A stretch of 64,000 bases of DNA from contig OZ020307.1 in the NCBI GenBank assembly GCA_963971305.1, positions 51,209,702 through 51,273,701 on the forward strand, given 5' to 3'. Under the pieces are notes generated by a model. It was not told the origin of the DNA. It made no database searches and saw only the letters and a program-made list of their open reading frames with translations. Of this stretch, positions 1 to 14,109 are shown piece by piece. Made by a program: the position numbers and the translations under genes. Each line of letters starts with the position of its first letter. Within the stretch, counting starts at the first letter, position 1. The stretch comes from Arcuatula senhousia. Taxonomy: Eukaryota > Mollusca > Bivalvia > Mytilida > Mytilidae.

Positions 1-1468
1 AGTGAACATTTTCGAACTCCTGGTCAAGAATTGAAATACCTTTCTCTCAAAATAACGGTTTATGAGTCAAAAGTTAAGTTAGTGTTAGGGGTTAAGTAAG
101 GGTTAGGGTTAACGCCAACCCTAACCCTAATTTTCATCTATTGTAAAATCAAAATCTAAAACTATTACATACGAATGAAAGTGAACATTTTCAAACTACT
201 AAACCATAATTGAAATATTTGTCACTCAAAATAATAGTTTATGAGCTAAAATATAGGTTCGAGAAAGTGTTAAAATACAGGTTAGGGTTAACGCCAACCC
301 TAACCCTAACCCTGATTTTGATATATTGTAAAATTAAAAGTAAAGACACGAATACAACAATGAAAAAGGACATTTTTGAACTCCTGGTCAATAATTGAAA
401 TACTTTGCTCTCAAAATAACGGTTTATGAGTCAAAAGTTAAGTTAGTGTTAGGGGTTAAGTAAGGGTTGGGGTTAACACCAACCCTAACCCTAACCCTAA
501 TTTTCATCTATTGTAAAATCAAAATCTAAAACTATTACATACGAATGGAAGTGAACATTTTCAAACTACTCGACAATAATTGAAATATTTGTCACTCAAA
601 ATAACTGTTTATGAGCTAAAATTTAGGTTCGAGTAACGGTTTAAATAAGGGTTAGGGTTAATGCCAACCCTAACCCTAACCCTGATTTTGATATATTGTA
701 AAATTAAAAGTAAAGACACGAATATAACAATGAAAGTGAACATTTTCGAACTCCTGGTCAAGAATTGAAATACCTTTCTCTCAAAATAACGGTTTATGAG
801 TCAAAAGTTAACTTAGTGTTAGGGGTTAAGTAAGGGTTAGGGTTAACGCCAACCCTAACCCTAATTTTCATCTATTGTAAAATCAAAATCTAAAACTATT
901 ACATACGAATGAAAGTGAACATTTTCAAACTACTAAACCATAATTGAAATATTTGTCACTCAAAATAATAGTTTATGAGCTAAAATATAGGTTCGAGAAA
1001 GTGTTAAAATACAGGTTAGGGTTAACGCCAACCCTAACCCTAACCCTGATTTTGATATATTGTAAAATTAAAAGTAAAGACACGAATACAACAATGAAAA
1101 AGGACATTTTTGAACTCCTGGTCAATAATTGAAATACTTTGCTCTCAAAATAACGGTTTATGAGTCAAAAGTTAAGTTAGTGTTAGGGGTTAAGTAAGGG
1201 TTGGGGTTAACACCAACCCTAACCCTAACCCTAATTTTCATCTATTGTAAAATCAAAATCTAAAACTATTACATACGAATGGAAGTGAACATTTTCAAAC
1301 TACTCGACAATAATTGAAATATTTGTCACTCAAAATAACTGTTTATGAGCTAAAATTTAGGTTCGAGTAACGGTTTAAATAAGGGTTAGGGTTAATGCCA
1401 ACCCTAACCCTAACCCTGATTTTGATATATTGTAAAATTAAAAGTAAAGACACGAATATAACAATGAA
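1..1468 (+). repeat. 734-bp higher-order repeat, two near-identical copies
   Basis: Positions 1-734 and 735-1468 match almost base for base. The only difference I noticed is AAGTTAAGTT in the first copy versus AAGTTAACTT in the second, near 74 and 808. The unit equals two dimers (four monomers), one dimer of about 364 bp and one of about 370 bp. A third copy starts at 1469 and follows the same sequence for a few hundred bases before switching to another variant. Near-identity at this scale against lower identity between adjacent dimers marks recent tandem duplication of a two-dimer block. Confidence 0.9.
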
Positions 1469-4400
1469 AGTGAACATTTTCGAACTCCTGGTCAAGAATT
1501 GAAATACCTTTCTCTCAAAATAACGGTTTATGAGTCAAAAGTTAACTTAGTGTTAGGGGTTAAGTAAGGGTTAGGGTTAACGCCAACCCTAACCCTAATT
1601 TTCATCTATTGTAAAATCAAAATCTAAAACTATTACATACGAATGAAAGTGAACATTTTCAAACTACTCAACCATAATTGAAATATTTGTCACTCAAAAT
1701 AATAGTTTATGAGCTAAAATATAGGTTCGAGAAAGTGTTAAAATAAAGGTTAGGGTTAACGCCAACCCTAACCCTAACCCTGATTTTGATATATTGTAAA
1801 ATTAAAAGTAAAGACACGAATACAACAATGAAAATGGACAATTTTCGAACTACTGGTCAAGAATTGAAATACTATTCTCTCAAAATAACGGTTTATGAGT
1901 CAAAAGTTAAGTTAGTGTTAGGGGTTAAGTTAGGGTTAGGGTTTACGCCAACCCTAACCCTAACCCTAATTTTCATCTATTGTAAAATCAAAATCTAAAA
2001 CAATTACATACGAATAAAAGTGAACATTTTCAAACTACTCGACAATAACTGCAATATTTGTCACTCAAAATAACTGTTTATGAGCTAAAATTTAGGTTCG
2101 AGTAACGGTTTAAATAAGGGTTAGGGTTAATGCCAACCCTAACCCTTACCCTGATTTTGATATACTGTAAAATTAAAAGTAAAGACACGAATACAACAAT
2201 GAAAATGGACATTTTCGAACTACTGGTCAAAAATTGAAATACTTTTATCTCACAATAACGGTTTATGAGTCAAAAGTTTAGTTAGTGTTAGGGGTTAAGT
2301 TAGGGTTAGGGTTAACGCCAACCCTAACCCTAATTTTCATCTATTGTAAAATCCAAATCTAAAACTATTACATACGAATGAAAGTGAACATTTTCAAACT
2401 ACTCGACAATAATTGAAATATTTGTCACTCAAAATAACAGTTTTTGAGCTAAAATTTAGGTTCGAGTAAGGGTTTAAATAAGGGTTAGGGTTAATGCCAA
2501 CCCTAACCCTGATTTTGATATATTGTAAAATTAAAAGTAAAGACACGAATACAACAATGAAAATGGACATTTTCGAACTCCTGGTCAATAATTGAAATAC
2601 TTTGCTCTCAAAATAACGGTTTATGAGTCAAAAGTTAAGTTAGTGTTAGGGGTTAAGTAAGGGATGGGGTTAACACCAACCCTAACCCTAACCCTGATTT
2701 TCATCTATTGTAAAATCAAAATCTAAAACTATTACATACGAATGAAAGTGAACATTTTCAAACTACTCGACAATAATTGAAATATTTGTCACTCAAAATA
2801 ACTGTTTATGAGCTAAAATTTAGGTTCGAGTAACGGTTTAAATAAGGGTTAGGGTTAATGCCAACCCTAACCCTTACCCTGATTTTGATATATTGTAAAA
2901 TTAAAAGTAAAGACACGAATATAAAAATGAAAGTGAACATTTTCGAACTCCTGGTCAAGTTTGAAATACCTTTCTCTCAAAATAACGGTTTATGAGTCAA
3001 AAGTTAAGTTAGTGTTAGGGGTTAAGTAAGGGTTAGGGTTAACGCCAACCCTAACCCTAATTTTCATCTATTGTAAAATCAAAATCTAAAACTATTACAT
3101 ACGAATGAAAGTGAACATTTTCAAACTACTAAACCATAATTGAAATATTTGTCACTCAAAATAATAGTTTATGAGCTAAAATATAGGATCGAGAAAGTGT
3201 TACAATAAAGGTTAGGGTTAACGCCAACCCTAACCCTAACCCTGATTTTGATATATTGTAAAATTAAAAGTAAAGACACGAATACAACAATGAAAAAGGA
3301 CATTTTTGAACTCCTGGTCAAGAATTGAAATACTTTGCTCTCAAAATAACGGTTTATGAGTCAAAAGTTAAGTTAGTGTTAGGGGTTAAGTAAGGGTTGG
3401 GGTTAACGCCAACCCTAACCCTAACCCTAATTTTCATCTATTGTAAAATCAAAATCTAAAACTATTACATACGAATGAAAGTGAACATTTTCAAACTACT
3501 CGACAATAATTGAAATATTTGTCACTCAAAATAACTGTTTATGAGCTAAAATTTAGGTTCGAGTAACGGTTTAAATAAGGGTTAGGGTTAATGCCAACCC
3601 TAACCCTTACCCTGATTTTGATATATTGTAAAATTAAAAGTAAAGACACGAATATAAAAATGAAAGTGAACATTTTCGAACTCCTGGTCAAGAATTGAAA
3701 TACCTTTCTCTCAAAATAACGGTTTATGAGTCAAAAGTTAACTTAGTGTTAGGGGTTAAGTAAGGGTTAGGGTTAACGCCAACCCTAACCCTAATTTTCA
3801 TCTATTGTAAAATCAAAATCTAAAACTATTACATACGAATGAAAGTGAACATTTTCAAACTACTCAACCATAATTGAAATATTTGTCACTCAAAATAATA
3901 GTTTATGAGCTAAAATATAGGTTCGAGAAAGTGTTAAAATAAAGGTTAGGGTTAACGCCAACCCTAACCCTAACCCTGATTTTGATATACTGTAAAATTA
4001 AAAGTAAAGACACGAATACAACAATGAAAATGGACATTTTCGAACTACTGGTCAAAAATTGAAATACTTTTATCTCACAATAACGGTTTATGAGTCAAAA
4101 GTTAAGTTAGTGTTAGGGGTTAAGTTAGGGTTAGGGTTAACGCCAACCCTAACCCTAATTTTCATCTATTGTAAAATCCAAATCTAAAACTATTACATAC
4201 GAATGAAAGTGAACATTTTCAAACTACTCGACAATAATTGAAATATTTGTCACTCAAAATAACAGTTTTTGAGCTAAAATTTAGGTTCGAGTAAGGGTTT
4301 AAATAAGGGTTAGGGTTAATGCCAACCCTAACCCTAACCCTGATTTTGATATATTGTAAAATTAAAAGTAAAGACACGAATACAACAATGAAAATGGACA

Positions 4401-4639
4401 TTTTCGAACTCCTGGTCAATAATTGAAATACTTTGCTCTCAAAATAACGGTTTATGAGTCAAAAGTTAAGTTAGTGTTAGGGGTTAAGTAAGGGATGGGG
4501 TTAACACCAACCCTAACCCTAACCCTAATTTTCATCTATTGTAAAATCAAAATCTAAAACTATTACATACGAATGAAAGTGAACATTTTCAAACTGCTCG
4601 ACAATAATTGAAATATTTGTCACTCAAAATAACTGTTTA

Positions 4640-7500
4640 TGAGCTAAAATTTAGGTTCGAGTAACGGTTTAAATAAGGGTTAGGGTTAGTGCCAACCCTA
4701 ACCCTTACCCTGATTTTGATATCTTGTAAAATTAAAAGTAAAGACACGAATATAACAATGAAAGTGAACATTTTCGAACTCCTGGTCAAGAATTGAAATA
4801 CCTTTCTCTCAAAATAACGGTTTATGAGTCAAAAGTTAAGTTAGTGTTAGGGGTTAAGTAAGGGTTAGGGTTAACGCCAACCCTAACCCTAATTTTCATC
4901 TATTGTAAAATCAAAATCTAAAACTATTACATACGAATGAAAGTGAACATTTTCAAACTACTAAACCATAATTGAAATATTTGTCACTCAAAATAATAGT
5001 TTATGAGCTAAAATATAGGTTCGAGAAAGTGTTAAAATAAAGGTTAGGGTTAACGCCAACCCTAACCCTAACCCTGATTTTGATATATTGTAAAATTAAA
5101 AGTAAAGACACGAATACAACAATGAAAAAGGACATTTTTGAACTCCTGGTCAATAATTGAAATACTTTGCTCTCAAAATAACGGTTTATGAGTCAAAAGT
5201 TAAGTTAGTGTTAGGGGTTAAGTAAGGGTTGGGGTTAACGCCAACCCTAACCCTAACCCTAATTTTCATCTATTGTAAAATCAAAATCTAAAACTATTAC
5301 ATACGAATGGAAGTGAACATTTTCAAACTACTCGACAATAATTGAAATATTTGTCACTCAAAATAATTGTTTATGAGCTAAAATTTAGGTTCGAGTAACG
5401 GTTTAAATAAGGGTTAGGGTTAATGCCAACCCTAACCCTAACCCTGATTTTGATATATTGTAAAATTAAAAGTAAAGACACGAATTTAACAATGAAAGTG
5501 AACATTTTCGAACTCCTGGTCAAGAATTGAAATACCTTTCTCTCAAAATAACGGTTTATGAGTCAAAAGTTAACTTAGTGTTAGGGGTTAAGTAAGGGTT
5601 AGGGTTAACGCCAACCCTAACCCTTATTTTCATCTATTGTAAAATCAAAATCTAAAACTATTACATACGAATGAAAGTGAACATTTTCAAACTACTCAAC
5701 CATAATTGAAATATTTGTCACTCAAAATAATAGTTTATGAGCTAAATTATAGGTTCGAGAAAGTGTTAAAATAAAGGTTAGGGTTAACGCCAACCCTAAC
5801 CCTAACCCTGATTTTGATATATTGTAAAATTAAAAGTAAAGACACGAATACAACAATAAAAATGGACAATTTTCGAACTACTGGTCAAGAAATGAAATAC
5901 TATTCTCTCAAAATAACGGTTTATGAGTCAAAAGTTGAGTTAGTGTTAGGGGTTAAGTTAGGGTTAGGGTTAACGCCAACCCTAACCCTAACCCTAATTT
6001 TCATCTATTGTAAAATCAAAATCTAAAACAATTACATACGAATAAAAGTGAACATTTTCAAACTACTCGACAATAACTGAAATATTTGTCACTCCAAATA
6101 ACTGTTTATGAGCTAAAATTTAGGTTCGAGTAACGGTTTAAATAAGGGTTAGGGTTAGTGCCAACCCTAACCCTTACCCTGATTTTGATATCTTGTAAAA
6201 TTAAAAGTAAAGACACGAATATAACAATGAAAGTGAACATTTTCGAACTCCTGGTCAAGAATTGAAATACCTTTCTCTCAAAATAACGGTTTATGAGTCA
6301 AAAGTTAAGTTAGTGTTAGGGGTTAAGTAAGGGTTAGGGTTAACGCCAACCCTAACCCTAATTTTCATCTATTGTAAAATCAAAATCTAAAACTATTACA
6401 TACGAATGAAAGTGAACATTTTCAAACTACTAAACCATAATTGAAATATTTGTCACTCAAAATAATAGTTTATGAGCTAAAATATAGGTTCGAGAAAGTG
6501 TTAAAATAAAAATTAGGGTTAACGCCAACCCTAACCCTAACCCTGATTTTGATATATTGTAAAATTAAAAGTAAAGACACGAATACAACAATGAAAAAGG
6601 ACATTTTTGAACTCCTGGTCAATAATTGAAATACTTTGCTCTCAAAATAACGGTTTATGAGTCAAAAGTTAAGTTTGTGTTAGGGGTTAAGTAAGGGTTG
6701 GGGTTAACGCCAACCCTAACCCTAACCCTAATTTTCATCTATTGTAAAATCAAAATCTAAAACTATTACATACGAATGGAAGTGAACATTTTCAAACTAC
6801 TCGACAATAATTGAAATATTTGTCACTCAAAATAACTGTTTATGAGCTAAAATTTAGGTTCGAGTAACGGTTTAAATAAGGGTTAGGGTTAATGCCAACC
6901 CTAACCCTAACCCTGATTTTGATATATTGTAAAATTAAAAGTAAAGACACGAATATAACAATGAAAGTGAACATTTTCGAACTCCTGGTCAAGAATTGAA
7001 ATACCTTTCTCTCAAAATAACGGTTTATGAGTCAAAAGTTAACTTAGTGTTAGGGGTTAAGTAAGGGTTAGGGTTAACGCCAACCCTAACCCTAATTTTC
7101 ATCTATTGTAAAATCAAAATCTAAAACTATTACATACGAATGAAAGTGAACATTTTCAAACTACTCAACCATAATTGAATTATTTGTCACTCAAAATAAT
7201 AGTTTATGAGCTAAAATATAGGTTCGAGAAAGTGTTAAAATAAAGGTTAGGGTTAACGCCAACCCTAACCCTAACCCTGATTTTGATATACTGTAAAATT
7301 AAAAGTAAAGACACGAATACAACAATGAAAATGGACATTTTCGAACTACTGGTCAAAAATTGAAATACTTTTATCTCACAATAACGGTTTATGAGTCAAA
7401 AGTTAAGTTAGTGTTAGGGGTTAAGTTAGGGTTAGGGTTAACGCCAACCCTAACCCTAATTTTCATCTATTGTAAAATCCAAATCTAAAACTATTAGATA
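4640..7500 (+). repeat. 1469-bp higher-order repeat (about four dimers)
   Basis: The rare variant TTAGTGCCAACC followed by GATATCTTGTAAAATT occurs near 4687 and again near 6156, an offset of 1469 bp. The sequence downstream of both occurrences runs in parallel for more than a kilobase, through the same TAAACCATAATTG and GAAAAAGGACATTTTTG variants. The unit corresponds to four dimers. The boundaries given are approximate because all units are related. Confidence 0.7.
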
Positions 7501-8349
7501 CGAATGAAAGTGAACATTTTCAAACTACTCGACAATAATTGAAATATTTGTCACTCAAAATAACAGTTTTTGAGCTAAAATTTAGGTTCGAGTAAGGGTT
7601 TAAATAAGGGTTAGGGTTAATGCCAACCCTAACCCTAACCCTGATTTTGATATATTGTAAAATTAAAAGTAAAGACACGAATACAACAATGAAAATGGAC
7701 ATTTTCGAACTCCTGGTCAATAATTGAAATACCTTTCTCTCAAAATAACGGTTTATGAGTCAAAAGTTAAGTTAGTGTTAGGGGTTAAGTAAGGGTTAGG
7801 GTTAACGCCAACCCTAACCCTAATTTTCATCTATTGTAAAATCAAAATCTAAAACTATTACATACGAATGAAAGTGAACATTTTCAAACTACTAAACCAT
7901 AATTGAAATATTTGTCACTCAAAATAATAGTTTATGAGCTAAAATATAGGTTCGAGAAAGTGTTAAAATAAAGGTTAGGGTTAACGCCAACCCTAACCCT
8001 AACCCTGATTTTGATATATTGTAAAATTAAAAGTAAAGACACGAATACAACAATGAAAATGGACAATTTTCGAACTACTGGTCAAGAATTGAAATACTTT
8101 GCTCTCAAAATAACGGTTTATGAGTCAAAAGTTAAGTTAGTGTTAGGGGTTAAGTTAGGGTTAGGGTTAACGCCAACCCTAACCCTAACCCTAATTTTCA
8201 TCTATTGTAAAATCAAAATCTAAAACTATTACATACGAATGGAAGTGAACATTTTCAAACTACTCGACAATAATTGAAATATTTGTCACTCAAAATAACT
8301 GTTTATGAGCTAAAATTTAGGTTCGAGTAACGGTTTAAATAAGGGTTAG

Positions 8350-11300
8350 GGTTAATGCCAACCCTAACCCTTACCCTGATTTTGATATACTGTAAAATTA
8401 AAAGTAAGGACACGAATACAACAATGAAAATGGACATTTTCGAACTACTGGTCAAAAATTGAAATACTTTGCTCTCAAAATAACGGTTTATGAGTCAAAA
8501 ATTAAGTTAGTGTTAGGGGTTAAGTAAGGGATGGGGTTAACACCAACCCTAACCCTAACCCTAATTTTCATCTATTGTAAAATCAAAATCTAAAACTATT
8601 ACATACGAATGAAAGTGAACATTTTCAAACTACTCGACAATAATTGAAATATTTGTCACTCAAAATAATAGTTTATGAGCTAAAATTTAGGTTCGAGTAA
8701 CGGTTTAAATAAGGGTTAGGGTTAATGCCAACCGTAACCCTTACCCTGATTTTGATATATTGTAAAATTAAAAGTAAAGACACGAATATAACAATGAAAG
8801 TGAACATTTTCGAACTCCTGGTCAAGAATTGAAATACCTTTCTCTCAAAATAACGGTTTATGAGTCAAAAGTTAAGTTAGTGTTAGGGGTTAAGTAAGGG
8901 TTATGGTTAACGCCAACCCTAACCCTAATTTTCATCTATTGTAAAATCAAAATCTAAAACTATTACATACGAATGAAAGTGAACATTTTCAAACTACTAA
9001 ACCATAATTGAAATATTTGTCACTCAAAATAATAGTTTATGAGCTAAAATATAGGTTCGAGAAAGTGTTAAAATAAAGGTTAGGGTTAACGCCAACCCTA
9101 ACCCTAACCCTGATTTTGATATACTGTAAAATTAAAAGTAAAGACACGAATACAACAATAAAAATGGACATTTTCGAACTACTGGTCAAAACTTGAAATA
9201 CTTTTATCTCACAATAACGGTTTATGAGTCAAAAGTTTAGTTAGTGTTAGGGGTTAAGTTAGGGTTAGGGTTAACCCCAACCCTAACCCTAATTTTCATC
9301 TATTGTAAAATCCAAATCTAAAACTATTACATACGAATGAAAGTGAACATTTTCAAACTACTCGACAATAATTGAAATATTTGTCACTCAAAATAACAGT
9401 TTTTGAGCTAAAATTTAGGTTCGAGTAAGGGTTTAAATAAGGGTTAGGGTTAATGCCAACCCTAACCCTAACCCTGATTTTGATATATTGTAAAATTAAA
9501 AGTAAAGACACGAATACAACAATGAAAATGGACATTTTCGAACTCCTGGTCAATAATTGAAATACTTTGTTCTCAAAATAACGGTTTATGAGTCAAAAGT
9601 TAAGTTAGGGGTTAAGTAAGGGTTGGGGTTAACGCCAACCCTAACCCTAACCCTAATTTTCATCTATTGTAAAATCAAAATCTAAAACTATTACATACGA
9701 ATGGAAGTGAACATTTTCAAACTACTCGACAATAATTGAAATATTTGTCACTCAAAATAACTGTTTATGAGCTAAAATTTAGGTTCGAGTAACGGTTTAA
9801 ATAAGGGTTAGGGTTAATGCCAACCCTAACCCTAACCCTGATTTTGATATATTGTAAAATTAAAAGTAAAGACACGAATATAACAATGAAAGTGAACATT
9901 TTCGAACTCCTGGTCAAGAATTGAAATACCTTTCTCTCAAAATAACGGTTTATGAGTCAAAAGTTAACTTAGTGTTAGGGGTTAAGTAAGGGTTAGGGTT
10001 AACGCCAACCCTAACCCTAATTTTCATCTATTGTAAAATCAAAATCTAAAACTATTACATACGAATGAAAGTGAACATTTTCAAACTACTCAACCATAAT
10101 TGAAATATTTGTCACTCAAAATAATAGTTTATGAGCTAAAATATAGGTTCGAGAAAGTGTTAAAATAAAGGTTAGGGTTAACGCCAACCCTAACCCTAAC
10201 CCTGATTTTGATATATTGTAAAATTAAAAGTAAAGACACGAATACAACAATGAAAATGGACAATTTTCGAACTTCTGGTCAAGAATTGAAATACTATTCT
10301 CTCAAAATAACGGTTTATGAGTCAAAAGTTGAGTTAGTGTTAGGGGTTAAGTTAGGGTTAGGGTTAACGCCAACCTAATTTTCATCTATTGTAAAATCAA
10401 AATCTAAAACAATTACATACGAATAAAAGTGAACATTTTCAAACTACTCGACAATAACTGAAATATTTGTCACTCAAAATAACTGTTTATGAGCTAAAAT
10501 TTAGGTTCGAGTAACGGTTTAAATAAGGGTTAGGGTTAATGCCAACCCTAACCCTTACCCTGATTTTGATATACTGTAAAATTAAAAGTAAGGACACGAA
10601 TACAACAATGAAAATGGACATTTTCGAACTACTGGTCAAAAATTGAAATACTTTGCTCTCAAAATAACGGTTTATGAGTCAAAAGTTAAGTTAGTGTTAG
10701 GGGTTAAGTAAGGGATGGGGTTAACACCAACCCTAACCCTAACCCTAATTTTCATCTATTGTAAAATCAAAATCTAAAACTATTACATACGAATGAAAGT
10801 GAACATTTTCAAACTACTCGACAATAATTGAAATATTTGTCACTCAAAATAACTGTTTATGAGCTAAAATTTAGGTTCGAGTAACGGTTTAAATAAGGGT
10901 TAGGGTTAATGCCAACCGTAACCCTTACCCTGATTTTGATATATTGTAAAATTAAAAGTAAAGACACGAATATAACAATGAAAGTGAACATTTTCGAACT
11001 CCTGGTCAAGAATTGAAATACCTTTCTCTCAAAATAACGGTTTATGAGTCAAAAGTTAAGTTAGTGTTAGGGGTTAAGTAAGGGTTATGGTTAACGCCAA
11101 CCCTAACCCTAATTTTCATCTATTGTAAAATCAAAATCTAAAACTATTACATACGAATGAAAGTGAACATTTTCAAACTACTAAACCATAATTGAAATAT
11201 TTGTCACTCAAAATAATAGTTTATGAGCTAAAATATAGGTTCGAGAAAGTGTTAAAATAAAGGTTAGGGTTAACGCCAACCCTAACCCTAACCCTGATTT

Positions 11301-11740
11301 TGATATACTGTAAAATTAAAAGTAAAGACACGAATACAACAATAAAAATGGACATTTTCGAACTACTGGTCAAAACTTGAAATACTTTTATCTCACAATA
11401 ACGGTTTATGAGTCAAAAGTTTAGTTAGTGTTAGGGGTTAAGTTAGGGTTAGGGTTAACGCCAACCCTAACCCTAATTTTCATCTATTTTAAAATCCAAA
11501 TCTAAAACTATTACATACGAATGAAAGTGAACATTTTCAAACTACTCGACAATAATTGAAATATTTGTCACTCAAAATAACAGTTTTTGAGCTAAAATTT
11601 AGGCTCGAGTAAGGGTTTAAATAAGGGTTAGGGTTAATGCCAACCCTAACCCTAACCCTGATTTTGATATATTGTAAAATTAAAAGTAAAGACACGAATA
11701 CAACAATGAAAATGGACATTTTCGAACTCCTGGTCAATAA
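8350..11740 (+). repeat. 2184-bp segmental duplication inside the array
   Basis: The private variant GCCAACCGTAACCCTTACC occurs at about 8728 and 10912. It is followed in both places by the same series of marks: GGGTTATGGTTAACG near 8900 and 11084, and AACAATAAAAATGG near 9154 and 11338. The offset is 2184 bp, about six dimers. The two copies are in direct orientation with a shorter, less similar segment between them, as expected from unequal exchange. Confidence 0.75.
10365..10381 (+). other. Collapsed CCCTAA arm of the hairpin
   Basis: In this A monomer the sequence after the loop is CCAACCTAATTTTC, where most neighbours have two or three CCCTAA hexamers. The TTAGGG arm is intact, so the palindrome has lost one side. 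The missing length is a small multiple of the hexamer, consistent with slippage or a hairpin-loop deletion. Confidence 0.8.
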
Positions 11741-14109
11741 TTGAAATACTTTGCTCTCAAAATAACGGTTTATGAGTCAAAAGTTAAGTTAGTGTTAGGG
11801 GTTAAGTAAGGGATGGGGTTAACACCAACCCTAACCCTAACCCTAATTTTCATCTATTGTAAAATCAAAATGTAAAACTATTACATACGAATGAAAGTGA
11901 ACATTTTCAAACTGCTCGACAATAATTGAAATATTTGTCACTAAAAATAACTGTTTATGAGCTAAAATTTAGGTTCGAGTAACGGTTTAAATAAGGGTTA
12001 GGGTTAATGCCAACCCTAACCCTTACCCTGATTTTGATATCTTGTAAAATTAAAAGTAAAGACACGAATATAACAATGAAAGTGAACATTTTCGAACTCC
12101 TGGTCAAGAATTGAAATACCTTTCTCTCAAAATAACGGTTTATGAGTCAAAAGTTAAGTTAGTGTTAGGGGTTAAGTAAGGGTTGGGGTTAACGCCAACC
12201 CTAACCCTAACCCTAATTTTCATCTATTGTAAAATCAAAATATAAAACTATTACATACGAATGGAAGTGAACATTTTCAAACTACTCGACAATAATTGAA
12301 ATATTTGTCACTCAAAATAACTGTTTATGAGCTAAAATTTAGGTTCGAGTAACGGTTTAAATAAGGGTTAGGGTTAATGCCAACCCTAACCCTAACCCTG
12401 ATTTTGATATATTGTAAAATTAAAAGTAAAGACACGAATATAACAATGAAAGTGAACATTTTCGAACTCCTGGTCAAGAATTGAAATACCTTTCTCTCAA
12501 AATAACGGTTTATGAGTCAAAAGTTAAGTTAGTGTTAGGGGTTAAGTAAGGGTTGGGGTTAACGCCAACCCTAACCCTTACCCTAATTTTCATCTATTGT
12601 AAAATCAAAATATAAAACTATTACATACGAATGGAAGTGAACATTTTCAAACTACTCGACAATAATTGAAATATTTGTCACTCAAAATAACTGTTTATGA
12701 GCTAAAATTTAGGTTCGAGTAACGGTTTAAATAAGGGTTAGGGTTAATGCCAACCCTAACCCTAACCCTGATTTTGATATATTGTAAAATTAAAAGTAAA
12801 GACACGAATATAACAATGAAAGTGAACATTTTCGAACTCCTGGTCAAGAATTGAAATACCTTTCTCTCAAAATAACGGTTTATGAGTCAAAATTTAAGTT
12901 AGTGTTAGGGGTTAAGTAAGGGTTAGGGTTAACGCCAACCCTAACCCTAATTTTCATCTATTGTAAAATCCAAATGTAAAACTATTACATACGAATGAAA
13001 GTGAACATTTTCAAACTACTCAACCATAATTGAAATATTTGTCACTCAAAATAATAGTTTATGAGCTAAAAAATAGGTTCGGGAAAGTGTTAAAATAAAG
13101 GTTAGGGTTAACGCCAACCCTAACCCTAACCCTGATTTTGATATATTGTAAAATTAAAAGTAAAGACACGAATACAACAATGAAAATGGACATTTTCGAA
13201 CTACTGGTCAAAAATTGAAATACTTTTATCTCACAATAACGGTTTATGAGTCAAAAGTTTAGTTAGTGTTAGGGGTTAAGTTAGGGTTAGGGTTAACGCC
13301 AACCCTAACCCTAATTTTCATCTATTGTAAAATCCAAATCTAAAACTATTACATACGAATGAAAGTGAACATTTTCAAACTACTCGACAATAATTGAAAT
13401 ATTTGTCACTCAAAATAACAGTTTTTGAGCTAAAATTTAGGTTCGAGTAAGGGTTTAAATAAGGGTTAGGGTTAATGCCAACCCTAACCCTAACCCTGAT
13501 TTTGATATATTGTAAAATTAAAAGTAAAGACACGAATACAACAATGAAAATGGACATTTTCGAACTCCTGGTCAATAATTGAAATACTTTGCTCTCAAAA
13601 TAACGGTTTATGAGTCAAAAGTTAAGTTAGTGTTAGGGGTTAAGTAAGGGATGGGGTTAACACCAACCCTAACCCTAACCCTGATTTTCATCTATTGTAA
13701 AATCAAAATCTAAAACTATTACATACGAATGAAAGTGAACATTTTCAAACTACTCGACAATAATTGAAATATTTGTCACTCAAAATAACTGTTTATGAGC
13801 TAAAATTTAGGTTCGAGTAACGGTTTAAATAAGGGTTAGGGTTAATGCCAACCCTAACCCTAACCCTGATTTTGATATATTGTAAAATTAAAAGTAAAGA
13901 CACGAATATAACAATGAAAGTGAACATTTTCGAACTCCTGGTCAAGAATTGAAATACTTTGCTCTCAAAATAACGGTTTATGAGTCAAAAGTTAAGTTAG
14001 TGTTAGGGGTTAAGTAAGGGTTAGGGTTAACGCCAACCCTAACCCTAATTTTCATCTATTGTAAAATCAAAATCTAAAACTATTACATACGAATGAAAGT
14101 GAACATTTT

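Noticed and set aside
1..1468. Assembly artefact as the source of the exact 734-bp repeat
   Set aside because: Recent tandem duplication is expected in satellites and a nearby base difference distinguishes the copies. It cannot be excluded without reads, so the copy number should be taken as provisional.
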